From NCBI RefSeq assembly GCF_000308455.1, contig NZ_BAFP01000139.1, positions 1 to 64,000 on the forward strand: a stretch of DNA of 64,000 bases, in the 5' to 3' direction. The stretch comes from Nocardia abscessus NBRC 100374 (GTDB taxonomy: Bacteria > Actinomycetota > Actinomycetes > Mycobacteriales > Mycobacteriaceae). Within the stretch, counting starts at the first letter, position 1. The number at the start of each line of letters is the position of its first letter. Below are positions 40,035 through 48,461 of this stretch, one piece after another. Position numbers and translations under genes: made by a program. The notes beneath the pieces were generated by a model. The model saw nothing but the letters and a program-made list of their open reading frames with translations, ran no database searches and was not told the DNA's origin.

Positions 40035-40136
40035 TTACTTGCCGAGTTTGCGCCGCTGGACACGCGTGCGGCGAAGCAGCTTGCGGTGCTTCTTCTTCGA
40101 CATGCGCTTGCGGCGCTTCTTGATCACAGAACCCAT
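40035..40136 (-). CDS. 30S ribosomal protein bTHX-type (AURKAIP1/COX24 domain)
   Basis: A 33-residue, extremely basic protein: [20 protein letters not shown] and [13 protein letters not shown]. This is the actinobacterial AURKAIP1/COX24-domain peptide, located between galE2 and proC in mycobacteria (Rv0500B) and reported as a small-subunit ribosome component. Being too short for routine gene finding, it is easily missed. It is followed by a strong intrinsic terminator at 39983-40010. Confidence 0.93.
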
Positions 40137-40363
40137 AGGGTTGTCCTCGCGTTCTCTCTACTCGGCGCGCACGCTGCCCGTGCGCGATTGCCGGACGCCC
40201 GTCGGCCGGTACCCCGGCCGACCGGCCGGGGTCGCTCGGCTGGCCTCACGTCCCGTGCTCGCGCCGCCGGATACCACGGGGCACCCAACAGCGATGCCAC
40301 CGGCGGGCGAACACGAACCGAGGGTCTATCGTACCGGCACGCCCCTGCGGTCTCGAAACCGCC

Positions 40364-40666
40364 TCATCCAGCGTCGAAATAAGACGTTTCCAGATAGTCG
40401 TGTACCGCCTTGGCGTGTACCCGGAACGATCGGCCGACGCGCACCGCGGGCAGCTCGCCCGAGTGCACGAGCCGGTAGACCGTCATCTTGGACACCCGCA
40501 TCAGATTCGCCACTTCGGCGACGGTGAGAAACTGGGTGCCGCCGCCGAGCACAGGTTGCCCCTGCGTCGCGGCCTCACGCTGTACACGGGAATTCCCCCG
40601 ATTGCCTGCGGGACCGGAGCCGCCGGACGCTCCGGAATTCGCAGACATCTTGTTCGAAGACATCAT
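40364..40666 (-). CDS. Excisionase/MerR-like helix-turn-helix protein
   Basis: A 100-residue protein with a disordered N-terminal 45 residues and an HTH_17 domain: FLTVAEVANLMRVSKMTVYR, LVHSGELPAVRVGRSFRVHA, KAVHDYLETSYFDAG. This is the conserved Rv0500A-type DNA-binding protein next to proC in mycolata; in spite of the excisionase name it is not tied to a prophage here. I chose ATG at 40666 because GGAGG lies upstream. The targets are unknown. Confidence 0.86.
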   Translation of the reverse strand: MMSSNKMSANSGASGGSGPAGNRGNSRVQREAATQGQPVLGGGTQFLTVAEVANLMRVSKMTVYRLVHSGELPAVRVGRSFRVHAKAVHDYLETSYFDAG

Positions 40667-40811
40667 TGCACCATTGACCTCCGGCACGTCCGCGCCGCCG
40701 GCTTCCCCACCGGCGGAACAGACACGCACGTGCTCCTTGAAGCTTAGCGGGACCAGTGGTGTTACTGCGACGGGAGTGAGAAATCGGGTTTTCCGATTTG
40801 AAACAGACCGG

Positions 40812-41630
40812 TCACTCCGCTGACGCGCCCTGTTCGGCGGACCTTTGCTTCGCTGCGAAGAGGCCCTCCCAGAACGCCGAGCGTAGTCCTCCGCGCTCCA
40901 GCTCGCGGATCGCGGCCGCGGTGGTGCCCGCGGGCGAGGTGACCGCGGCGCGCAGTTCCGCGGGGGTCTGGCTGGAGCCGTCCAGCAGGGCGGCCGAGCC
41001 GACCATGGTCTGCACGACGAGCCGGGTGGCCACGTCCCTGGTGAGCCCGAGCCCGACCCCCGCGTCCACCATGGCCTCGACTACCAGGAAGAAGTAGGCG
41101 GGGCCGGAGCCGGACACCGCGGTGACGGCGTCCATCTGGCTCTCCGCCACGGTGACCACCTTGCCGACCGCGTCGAGCACCTCGGTCACCAGTTCCAGAT
41201 GCTGCTGGCGCGCGTAGCGGCCCGGCGCGATGACGCTCATCCCCTGCCCCACCAGCATGGGCGTATTCGGCATCACCCGGACCACCGGGAATCCGGCGGG
41301 CAACTTGCCCTCCAGCCGCGCGGTCGGCACACCGGCCGCCAGCGAGACCAGCACCTGATCGCGATCGCTGCCGATCTCCGCCTTACCCAGCGGTGCCAGC
41401 ACGGCGTCCACGTCACCCGGTTTCACCGCGATCACCAGCAGATCGGCGCCGACCGCGGCATCCGCCACGTCGTCGGTGACCCGGATGCCGAAGCGATCGG
41501 CGATCTGATGGGCCCGTTCCCGATGGGTCTCCACGACGACCAAGTCCTTGGTCAGCCGCCCCGACTCCAGCAACCCGGCGACCAGCGCCTCCCCGATGCG
41601 CCCGCCACCGATCACCGCAATTCTCGTCAT
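40812..41630 (-). CDS. proC: Pyrroline-5-carboxylate reductase
   Basis: ProC catalyses the final step of proline synthesis, reducing pyrroline-5-carboxylate with NAD(P)H. The 272-residue protein starts MTRIAVIGGGRIGEALVAGL with the Rossmann GxGxxG, has LLVIAVKPGDVDAVLAPLG, VVRVMPNTPMLVGQGMSVIA and the C-terminal signature VSGSGPAYFFLVVEAMVDAG. ATG at 41630 gives the normal length. The next gene in the operon direction is the HTH protein, 145 bp away. Confidence 0.96.
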   Translation of the reverse strand: MTRIAVIGGGRIGEALVAGLLESGRLTKDLVVVETHRERAHQIADRFGIRVTDDVADAAVGADLLVIAVKPGDVDAVLAPLGKAEIGSDRDQVLVSLAAGVPTARLEGKLPAGFPVVRVMPNTPMLVGQGMSVIAPGRYARQQHLELVTEVLDAVGKVVTVAESQMDAVTAVSGSGPAYFFLVVEAMVDAGVGLGLTRDVATRLVVQTMVGSAALLDGSSQTPAELRAAVTSPAGTTAAAIRELERGGLRSAFWEGLFAAKQRSAEQGASAE

Positions 41631-41662
41631 GGGGCTCAAGGCTAGACGGCGCGCGCCGACGC

Positions 41663-42547
41663 TCAGCGCTGGGGAACGAGCGCCAGCTGACGACTCTGCG
41701 CGACGACCGCGCCGGTCGAGTCGAGCACCAGTTGATCCTCGTCGAACATCCGCCCGCCCACCTCGTGGGTGGTGGCGATGATCCGCAGCCAGCCCGGCGC
41801 GGGCCTGCGGCGCAGGTAGGTGGTCATCTGCACGGTGGGCGCCCAGCCGAAGTGGCCGAGGTTCATCGGCACCGGCGGACTCATGTCGGCGCTCATCATG
41901 GCGAAGTACATCGCGACGTCGGGATCCTGCTCGTCACCCGGGCGCGGACGCATCCACAGCCGCAGGCGCGGTTCATCCTTCGCGCCGTCGAGGAAGCGGG
42001 CCCACTCGCGGTCGAGATAGATCTCGGCGCCTCGGCCCACGTGCACGATGTCGCCCATCGAGGAGCCGGGCTCGTAGCCGATCGCGTCGGCGGGCGGCTG
42101 CGCCGGCATATCGGCGTGCTCCGGCGCGTAGATCGGGTCGGCGTCGTCGAGGCGGCTGAAGGTCAGCGCCGTGCGCACCAGGACGCGGCCGTCCTGGACG
42201 AGGTCGGCGTCGGCCAGGCAGATCTGGCGGCCGATCTTGCGGACACGCACCTCGTATTCGACCTCGCCGGGGTTGGGGGCGCCGAGGAAATCGGAACTCG
42301 CGGCGATCGGGGCCATGCCGACCAGGGCGGGATCGGACGTGCGCAGCCAATTGGTCGCCGCCGCCGCGCTGGCCGCGACCATCGTCCCGCCGTGCACCTT
42401 CGGGCCGATGGTCCAGATGTCATCGATGACGCCGAGGTAGCGGCCGGTTCCCTGGGTCGAGGGGCGGGCTTCGGTCAGCGCGCAGACCTTGCTGAACGGT
42501 GCGTCGGTCGTGGCGGCCCGGCCGAGGTCGGTCAGCTCCGTCGTCAT
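41663..42547 (-). CDS. Acyl-CoA thioesterase family protein (double hotdog)
   Basis: A 294-residue protein of the TesB-like thioesterase family in mycolata: an N-terminal hotdog with GPKVHGGTMVAASAAAATNW and DFLGAPNPGEVEYEVRVRKI, and a C-terminal hotdog with MNLGHFGWAPTVQMTTYLRR and RIIATTHEVGGRMFDEDQLV. The catalytic Asp of TesB is plausible at FDEDQLV. It lies upstream of proC, as Rv0499-like genes do. The acyl chain preference is unknown. ATG at 42547. Confidence 0.85.
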   Translation of the reverse strand: MTTELTDLGRAATTDAPFSKVCALTEARPSTQGTGRYLGVIDDIWTIGPKVHGGTMVAASAAAATNWLRTSDPALVGMAPIAASSDFLGAPNPGEVEYEVRVRKIGRQICLADADLVQDGRVLVRTALTFSRLDDADPIYAPEHADMPAQPPADAIGYEPGSSMGDIVHVGRGAEIYLDREWARFLDGAKDEPRLRLWMRPRPGDEQDPDVAMYFAMMSADMSPPVPMNLGHFGWAPTVQMTTYLRRRPAPGWLRIIATTHEVGGRMFDEDQLVLDSTGAVVAQSRQLALVPQR

Positions 42548-42687
42548 CCTCACTCCTGTCCTTCGTCGGCCGCACCCGATGGCGTCGTTCGCGGCGATGT
42601 AGCGCGCAGCTGCCGAGCGGCGTTCGTACAGCGTACAACGCACCGCGCGGACAAACGCATCGCGCCGTAGCGGAGGAGCGACCAGCG

Positions 42688-43686
42688 TCACATCGGCGGC
42701 TCGGACGACCCGCGGTGCGCGCCGCTGGGCGTGGGCGCGGCAGCGACGGTCAGATGCCTGCGGGCGAAGGCCAGCGTGCGGTGCAGCATCGCGGCCCGGT
42801 CCTTGGTGGTGCGCGCGTTCTGCGTATTGATCTCGGCGACGGCCTGGCCGGAGAAGCCGGTGTCCACCAGGTTCGCGCACACTTCCACGCACGGCTGGGT
42901 GCCCTCGCCGGGAACGAGATGTTCGTCGTGCGCGGCGCCCCGGCCGTCGGCAAGGTGCAGATGGGCCAGGCCCGGGCCCATGCGGGCAGCCAGGGCCAGC
43001 GGATCGGCGCCCGCGGTCGCGGTGTGCGACAGGTCGAGGGTGTAGTGGCGGAAACCCGTCTCGGTCGGGTCGTAGGAGGGGCTGAACGCCGTGAGCGCCG
43101 GACCGGGGCCACCCCGGCGCTCCAGCCGTTTCACCGCGCCTTCGCGCCGGCCGAACAGCGTGTCCGCACGCATCGGGAACATGTTCTCCACCGCGACGAT
43201 CACGGGGCTGTTCTCTTCCAGTTCGGCCACCTGCTCGGCGAACCCCGCCGCGTAGCGGCGCTGCCAGCGGAACGGCGGATGCACCACCACCGTGCTCGCG
43301 CCGAACGCCTCGGCGGTGCGCACACTGCGCGCGAGTTTGGCCACCGGGTCCGAGCCCCACACCCGCTGCGAGATCAACAGACACGGCGCGTGCACGGCGA
43401 GCACCGGGACGTCGTACCTGCGGGAGTATGCCTGCACGGTGGCGATGCTCTGACTGGCCGGCTCGGCCCAGACCATCAGTTCGATGCCGTCGTAGCCGAG
43501 CTCGGCGGCATAGCGGAACGCCGCCTCCGTGTTCTGCGGATACACCGAGGCCGTCGAGAGGCCGACCTTGATGGGTTTCGGATCGGGCGCGCTCCCCTGG
43601 TCTCCCGGCGAGCCCGCGCCCGTGCGCGACCCCACCTCCGGCGTGTGCCGCACTCCGGTCTCGTTCGCCTGCCCGATGTTCCCCAC
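42688..43686 (-). CDS. Sugar phosphate isomerase/epimerase (xylose isomerase-like TIM barrel)
   Basis: A 332-residue AP-endonuclease-2/IolE-type TIM-barrel protein: VGLSTASVYPQNTEAAFRYA, AELGYDGIELMVWAEPASQS, VPVLAVHAPCLLISQRVWGS, VIVAVENMFPMRADTLFGRR, HYTLDLSHTATAGADPLALA, LAHLHLADGRGAAHDEHLVP and FSGQAVAEINTQNARTTKDR. The acidic and histidine residues of a divalent metal site (E in VAVEN, D in LDLSH, H in HLHLAD) are kept. The same gene, Rv0498, lies beside the Rv0497 membrane protein in mycobacteria. Substrate unknown. The first 35 residues are a disordered extension; GTG start at 43686. Confidence 0.86.
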   Translation of the reverse strand: MGNIGQANETGVRHTPEVGSRTGAGSPGDQGSAPDPKPIKVGLSTASVYPQNTEAAFRYAAELGYDGIELMVWAEPASQSIATVQAYSRRYDVPVLAVHAPCLLISQRVWGSDPVAKLARSVRTAEAFGASTVVVHPPFRWQRRYAAGFAEQVAELEENSPVIVAVENMFPMRADTLFGRREGAVKRLERRGGPGPALTAFSPSYDPTETGFRHYTLDLSHTATAGADPLALAARMGPGLAHLHLADGRGAAHDEHLVPGEGTQPCVEVCANLVDTGFSGQAVAEINTQNARTTKDRAAMLHRTLAFARRHLTVAAAPTPSGAHRGSSEPPM

Positions 43687-43699
43687 AGCCGCTCCCTAC

Positions 43700-45292
43700 T
43701 CAGTTCGTACTGAGAAGAAAGGCTAGTGGCCCCAGCGTGACGAAGATGCCCACGACGACGGCGATCACAGTGCTGAGGATGTCGTCGGTCCTGCGCAGAA
43801 TCCGCACGAGGGCCACCAAGCCCAGAATCACTATCATCGCCAGCGCCAGCGCCACCCAGGGGAGCATCTCCCACATGCGCTCGAAGCCCTTGAACAGCAA
43901 CATGCCCGCGACGGCGGCGCCGGTGCTCTGACCGCCGAGGATCATCCACTGGCGCCGGTTGGCGTCGTCCTCCGTCTTCTTCGCCGCCCGAGACCGGCGC
44001 GGCGCGGTGGCCCTGGTCGCGGCGCGCGGCTCGTCGTCGATGTCGTCATCGTCGTCCAGCGCGATCGGCTCGTAGACGTCGGTGACGCCGTCCAGGTCGG
44101 CGACGTCGGCGGCAGCCCGCCCACCGCGCCCACGGCGCCCGCCGCGCTGCGCTGCCCCGCGCTCGGCACGGTCGACGCCGTCGCGCAGCAGGTCGCCCGC
44201 GACCGTCTGGCCGGAGAGCAACTGCTGGTCCTGGCTGGCCAGCGACCACGCGGAGGTCGGGATGCCGCCGGATTCCGGCGCCGGATCGGCCTGCGTCTTG
44301 TGCCGCCGGGCCGACCAAGCGGGCAGACCGTTCTCGCCCGTGCCGTTGCGCCGGGCTGGTCTGCGCTGCGCCTCCGGCTGGGGCTCGGGTGGAACGGGCC
44401 TGCCGGGTTTCGGTCTCGGATCCGGCGGCGGCGGGAGTGGAAGCGGGGCCGACTCCGGAGCGAAACCGCCGGTGGACGGTGACCAGGCCGCGGTGGACGG
44501 GCCGAGATCCTCGGCCGCTTCCGCGGCCTCCGCCGCCCTGCGCCTGGCCGCGCGACCGCCTCGGGCGCCGTTGCGCTCGGGAAGGGGCGAGTGGCCGAAG
44601 GCGGGCTCGTCGAGTTCCGCGTGGCCGTTGCGGCCCGGTTCGGCGACCCGGCGATCGGACAGCGCGTCCCGGCCGAACGGCTCGGGCTGGATTTCGTGCC
44701 AGGACCGTACCTCGGTGGCCTCCTCGTCGGGCTCCTCCCGCCTGCGCCTGCGTCCCGAACGCGGGGGCGTCTCCGCGACGCCGCCACCCAGCGGGTCCGG
44801 CACATACGGGCCGGGCGCGGCCGAAAACAGGTCCGACACCGGGGTGTCCGGCGAGAGCGGATCGTAGGTGCCGTGCCGCGAGGAGGGCATCTCCCGGCCG
44901 GGCATGACGCGGCTGGATCGCCCGGGCGGCGGATCGGCCCGCGGCGGGTCGGGCTGCGCGTAACCGGCCAGCGGGTCGTACATCGAGATCGGGCCCGACA
45001 TGGGCGAATACGACGACGGGTCGGGCTGCGGCTCCGGCGCGTAGGAAACCGGCTCCGGGGCCGGAGGATCGAACGAGGGCGGCGCGTAGGCCTGCTCCTC
45101 CGCGCCGGAATCGGGCGCTGCGTGCGCGGAATGGCCACCACCCTCCCGGATGACCGGCAGGTCGCCGGTCAGTTCGGCGACGGAGATGCCCCTGCCACCG
45201 CGGCGGCGCCTGCCGCCACCGGAGGAGCCGCTCTGCTGGCCGTTACGCGCCAGCAGTTCCGCGACCGACAGCTGTTTGGAGTCCTCACTCAT
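43700..45292 (-). CDS. Large disordered-tail membrane protein (Rv0497-like)
   Basis: A 530-residue protein. The start SEDSKQLSVAELLARNGQQS and RGISVAELTGDLPVIREGGG are conserved short motifs; the following 350 residues are rich in Pro, Gly, Arg and acidic residues and must be disordered; the last 100 hold three helices (TGAAVAGMLLFKGFERMWEM, LPWVALALAMIVILGLVALV, ILSTVIAVVVGIFVTLGPLA). The mycobacterial Rv0497 is about 310 residues, so the linker has grown. The double SVAELL/SVAELT motif may be a docking peptide. It overlaps the Ppx gene by four bases. Confidence 0.84.
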   Translation of the reverse strand: MSEDSKQLSVAELLARNGQQSGSSGGGRRRRGGRGISVAELTGDLPVIREGGGHSAHAAPDSGAEEQAYAPPSFDPPAPEPVSYAPEPQPDPSSYSPMSGPISMYDPLAGYAQPDPPRADPPPGRSSRVMPGREMPSSRHGTYDPLSPDTPVSDLFSAAPGPYVPDPLGGGVAETPPRSGRRRRREEPDEEATEVRSWHEIQPEPFGRDALSDRRVAEPGRNGHAELDEPAFGHSPLPERNGARGGRAARRRAAEAAEAAEDLGPSTAAWSPSTGGFAPESAPLPLPPPPDPRPKPGRPVPPEPQPEAQRRPARRNGTGENGLPAWSARRHKTQADPAPESGGIPTSAWSLASQDQQLLSGQTVAGDLLRDGVDRAERGAAQRGGRRGRGGRAAADVADLDGVTDVYEPIALDDDDDIDDEPRAATRATAPRRSRAAKKTEDDANRRQWMILGGQSTGAAVAGMLLFKGFERMWEMLPWVALALAMIVILGLVALVRILRRTDDILSTVIAVVVGIFVTLGPLAFLLSTN

Positions 45293-46323
45293 GACGACAC
45301 CGTCCCGATCGAGCCAGGCAGCGGCGCGCCACCGCCGGGCGCGGGCCTACCGTCTCCGGTCGCCGCGCCCGCTGAGTACGTTGCTTCGGGTCCACCATTC
45401 ATATCGGTATCCAGTTTGCGCAGGATCAGCCCTTCGCGCAGCGCCCATGGACAAATCTCCAAGGATTCCAGCGAAAGTGCCCGCATACTCGCCTCCGCGA
45501 CCAATGCGCCGGCCACCAATTGCTGTGACCGATCGGAACTTACGCCTTCCAATTCTGCACGGTCCGACGCCGTCATCCGCGAGATGAACGCAATCAGTTG
45601 GCGCAGACCCGAGCCCGTAAGTGTACGGCGCACCCGCGGACCGGCCCCAGAGGGCGCCGCTCCGGTCAGCCGGGCCAGGGATCGGAATGTCTTGGATGTG
45701 CCGACGGCCAGATCGGGCTTGCCCGGCTCGAGCAGCTTCTTCGCCGGAACCACCAGCTCGGCGTCGAGCCAGTCGCGCAGCACGGCGACCCGGCGCTTGC
45801 CCGGCGGGTCCTCGCGCAGCCACTCCCTGGTCAACCGGCCCGCGCCCAGCTGCAAGGACAGCGCGACATCGGGCTCCTCGTCGCCGCCGTTGGTCATCTC
45901 CAGCGATCCGCCGCCGATGTCCAGATTGAGAATGCGCCCGGCGCTCCAGCCGTACCAGCGGCGCACCGCGAGGAAGGTCAGCCGCGCCTCGTCGACGCCG
46001 GTCAGCACCCGCAGGTCGACGCCGGTCGACGCGCGCACGCGGCCGAGGACCTCTTCGGAGTTGGCCGCCTCGCGCAGGGCCGAGGTGGCGAACGGCATCA
46101 GCTCGACGCACTTGGACGTCTCGGCGATGCTGGCGAACTCGGCCACCGTATCGATCAGCTTCTGCGCGCCCGCCTCGGTGATGCAGCCCGCCTCGTCGAT
46201 GTTCTCCGCCAAGCGCAAGGTGGCTTTCGTCGAGCTCATCGGCAAGGGGTGACCGCCACGATGCGCGTCCACCACGAGCAGGTGAACGGTATTGCTTCCG
46301 ACATCGAGTACCCCAAGCCGCAC
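45289..46323 (-). CDS. ppx: Exopolyphosphatase / guanosine pentaphosphate phosphatase family
   Basis: A 344-residue Ppx/GppA protein of the actin-like ASKHA fold: VRLGVLDVGSNTVHLLVVDA gives the phosphate-1 motif, SALREAANSEEVLGRVRAST the region with the catalytic Glu, and LNLDIGGGSLEMTNG the phosphate-2 motif. It matches the short mycobacterial form (Rv0496, Ppx1), which hydrolyses short-chain polyphosphate. A disordered tail (GAATGDGRPAPGGGAPLPGS) follows. GTG at 46323 is chosen at the family start. Polyphosphate ties in with the phosphate-responsive senX3-regX3 system 2 kb away. Confidence 0.92.
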   Translation of the reverse strand: MRLGVLDVGSNTVHLLVVDAHRGGHPLPMSSTKATLRLAENIDEAGCITEAGAQKLIDTVAEFASIAETSKCVELMPFATSALREAANSEEVLGRVRASTGVDLRVLTGVDEARLTFLAVRRWYGWSAGRILNLDIGGGSLEMTNGGDEEPDVALSLQLGAGRLTREWLREDPPGKRRVAVLRDWLDAELVVPAKKLLEPGKPDLAVGTSKTFRSLARLTGAAPSGAGPRVRRTLTGSGLRQLIAFISRMTASDRAELEGVSSDRSQQLVAGALVAEASMRALSLESLEICPWALREGLILRKLDTDMNGGPEATYSAGAATGDGRPAPGGGAPLPGSIGTVSS

Positions 46324-46388
46324 ATGAACACGGTACTGGGTGATGCGGCACTTCAGCCCAGGCGACTGAACTGTTAGCGTCCTATTCC

Positions 46389-47261
46389 GTGACGGTAGGC
46401 GCATCCCCGAGCAGCCCGACCCGGCCCCGACCAGCGGCGAAGATCGACCCGGCCCCGGAAGTGGATCCCGACTTTCCCCGCGAGTGGATCGAGTTCGTCG
46501 ATCCGGCAAACGACGAGCATCTGATCGTCGCGGATCTGACCTGGCTGCTGTCCCGATGGACGTGCGTGTTCGGCACGCCCGCCTGTCAGGGCATCCTGTC
46601 CGACCGGCCGGATGACGGCTGCTGCTCGCACGGCGCGTTCCTCTCCGACGACGACGACCGCAAACGACTGGGCCGCGCTGTGAAAATGCTCACACCCCAG
46701 GATTGGCAGCTGCGCGGCGAGGCCGTCAACGAGCAGGGCAAGCTCACCAAGAGCGGCTATCTGGAGCTCGACGAGCTGGACGACGAGCCTGCCCTGCGCA
46801 CGCGCCGGTTCGAGGGGGCGTGCATCTTCCTCAACCGTCCCGGTTTCGCGGGTGGCGTCGGCTGCGCCCTGCACACGATGGCCCTGCGGCGCGGTATCGA
46901 GCCGCTGGAGGTGAAGCCGGATGTGTGCTGGCAGCTGCCGATCCGCCGCACCCAGGACTGGGTGGACCGGCCCGACGGCGTGCAGATCCTGCGCACCGTG
47001 ATCACCGAATACGACCGCCGCGGCTGGGGGCCGGGCGGAGCCGATCTGGACTGGTACTGCTCCGGTTCCCCGGACGCCCACGTCGGCAGCAAGCCGGTCT
47101 GGCAGTCCTACGGTCCCGAGCTGACCGAGCTGATCGGCGCGCCCGCCTACGCGGAGCTGGCCCGGCACTGCAAACGCCGCGAGGGCCTCGGCCTGATCGC
47201 AGTCCACCCGGCGACGGTGCACGCCGACCGGATGCGGGATTCCGCGGATCCGGTCGCCTGA
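46389..47261 (+). CDS. Cysteine-rich conserved protein (Rv0495c-like)
   Basis: A 290-residue protein with a row of cysteines: SRWTCVFGTPACQGILSDRP, DDGCCSHGAFLSDDDDRKRL, EGACIFLNRPGFAGGVGCAL, VKPDVCWQLPIRRTQDW, DWYCSGSPDAHVGSK. The C..C...C(C).H pattern indicates a bound metal, zinc or an Fe-S cluster, as in YkgJ-like proteins. Same position and orientation relative to Ppx as Rv0495c of M. tuberculosis. Its function is not known. GTG start at 46389; divergent from ppx. Confidence 0.83.
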   Translation: MTVGASPSSPTRPRPAAKIDPAPEVDPDFPREWIEFVDPANDEHLIVADLTWLLSRWTCVFGTPACQGILSDRPDDGCCSHGAFLSDDDDRKRLGRAVKMLTPQDWQLRGEAVNEQGKLTKSGYLELDELDDEPALRTRRFEGACIFLNRPGFAGGVGCALHTMALRRGIEPLEVKPDVCWQLPIRRTQDWVDRPDGVQILRTVITEYDRRGWGPGGADLDWYCSGSPDAHVGSKPVWQSYGPELTELIGAPAYAELARHCKRREGLGLIAVHPATVHADRMRDSADPVA

Positions 47262-47308
47262 CCGTTTGCTGGTCGAGCGCCCAGTCCGGTCGCCGCTCGC
47301 CATCCGGC

Positions 47309-47330
47309 CGAGCGGGGGTTCACCCGCTCG
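47309..47330 (+). terminator. Hairpin after the Rv0495c-like gene
   Basis: CGAGCGGG at 47309-47316 pairs with CCCGCTCG at 47323-47330 over a 6-base loop, 48 bp after the stop codon. It lies just before the promoter region of the next rightward gene. Confidence 0.6.
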
Positions 47331-47369
47331 CCATGCGAGCTTCACCCGGATCGGGTTTGATGTGCCGTT

Positions 47370-47699
47370 ATGTCCAAGAAAGTTCTCACCGCGGCGACCA
47401 TCGCACTGGGCGCTGCCCTCTCGCTGACCGGAGTAGCCCACGCCGAGCCGAACGGCGACCCGCACAAGTTCTACGACTTCACCACGGAGTTCGTCGCGGC
47501 CACCGATCCGGCCGCGGTCAACGCCAAGGCCGCAGGCAAGCTCCTGATCGCGAGCCCGTACGGCACCTCGCACACCATCGCCTGCCGTGGCACCAACACC
47601 GCGGACCTCTACGACTGCATGCAGGAAGACGATCTGGGCTGGATCACCCTGCAGAAGACCGAGACCCCGCTCGGCACCACCTGGATCTACTTCCCCTGA
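47370..47699 (+). CDS. Small secreted protein
   Basis: A 109-residue protein with a signal peptide (MSKKVLTAATIALGAALSLT, ending AHAE) and a mature part of about 84 residues: NGDPHKFYDFTTEFVAATDP, LIASPYGTSHTIACRGTNTA, DLYDCMQEDDLGWITLQKTE. Two cysteines can form one disulfide. No family recognised. It ends at a strong bidirectional terminator shared with regX3. Confidence 0.77.
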   Translation: MSKKVLTAATIALGAALSLTGVAHAEPNGDPHKFYDFTTEFVAATDPAAVNAKAAGKLLIASPYGTSHTIACRGTNTADLYDCMQEDDLGWITLQKTETPLGTTWIYFP

Positions 47700-47712
47700 C
47701 GTACGCCGACAG

Positions 47713-47746
47713 AACGGCCGAGAGCACCGCAGTGCTCTCGGCCGTT
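47713..47746. terminator. Bidirectional terminator between the secreted protein gene and regX3
   Basis: A perfect 15-bp stem, AACGGCCGAGAGCAC at 47713-47727 and its complement at 47732-47746, with a CGCA loop. It lies 13 bp after the rightward stop and 25 bp beyond the regX3 stop. Confidence 0.92.
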
Positions 47747-47771
47747 CGTGTTCGCCGCGACGCGCGGGCGG

Positions 47772-48461
47772 TCATGCCTCCAGTTTGTAGCCCAGCCCGC
47801 GCACGGTGACCAGGTGTTCCGGCTTGGCCGGGTCCGCCTCGATCTTCGAGCGCAGCCGCTTGACGTGCACGTCCAGGGTCTTGGTGTCGCCGACGTAATC
47901 GGCGCCCCACACCCGGTCGATCAGCTGCCCGCGGGTGAGCACCCGCCCGGAATTGCGCAGCAGGTATTCGAGCAGGTCGAACTCCTTGAGCGGCAGCGTG
48001 ACCGGCTTGGCGTTCACCATCACGGTGTGCCGGTCGACGTCCATCCGGACCGGACCGGCTTCCAGCACGCCGCTCTCGTTGGAGCCGTCCAGCTCGTCGC
48101 CCGCGCCGCGGCGCAGCACGGCGCGGATGCGCGCGATGAGCTCGCGAGCGGAATACGGCTTGGTGACGTAGTCGTCGGCGCCCAGTTCCAGGCCGACCAC
48201 CTTGTCGATCTCGCTGTCGCGCGCGGTGACCATGATCACCGGGACGCCGCTGCGGGTGCGCAACTGCTTGCACACATCGGTGCCGCTCATGCCGGGCAGC
48301 ATGAGGTCGAGCAGCACGATGTCCGCACCGGACCGGTCGAACTCGGCGAGCGCGGACGGCCCGTCACCGACCACGGTGACCTCGAAACCCTCCTTGCGCA
48401 GCAGGAACGCGAGCGGATCGGCCAGCGACTCCTCATCCTCGACGATCAGAACACTCGTCAT
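47772..48461 (-). CDS. regX3: Phosphate-responsive response regulator RegX3
   Basis: A 229-residue OmpR/PhoB-type regulator: receiver with DEE near residue 9-11, phosphoacceptor D52 in VLLDLMLPGMSG, TARD and the K in YVTKPYS; then the winged helix with VTLPLKEFDLLEYLLRNSGR, RVWGADYVGDTKTLDVHVKR and LVTVRGLGYKLEA. In mycobacteria the pair SenX3-RegX3 activates phosphate-scavenging genes. Its ATG overlaps the senX3 stop (ATGA), with no intercistronic repeats. Confidence 0.96.
   Translation of the reverse strand: MTSVLIVEDEESLADPLAFLLRKEGFEVTVVGDGPSALAEFDRSGADIVLLDLMLPGMSGTDVCKQLRTRSGVPVIMVTARDSEIDKVVGLELGADDYVTKPYSARELIARIRAVLRRGAGDELDGSNESGVLEAGPVRMDVDRHTVMVNAKPVTLPLKEFDLLEYLLRNSGRVLTRGQLIDRVWGADYVGDTKTLDVHVKRLRSKIEADPAKPEHLVTVRGLGYKLEA

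Noticed and set aside
40364..40666. Excisionase-like HTH gene as part of an integrated element
   Set aside because: Its place between bTHX and proC is conserved in mycobacteria, and no integrase or att site is near.
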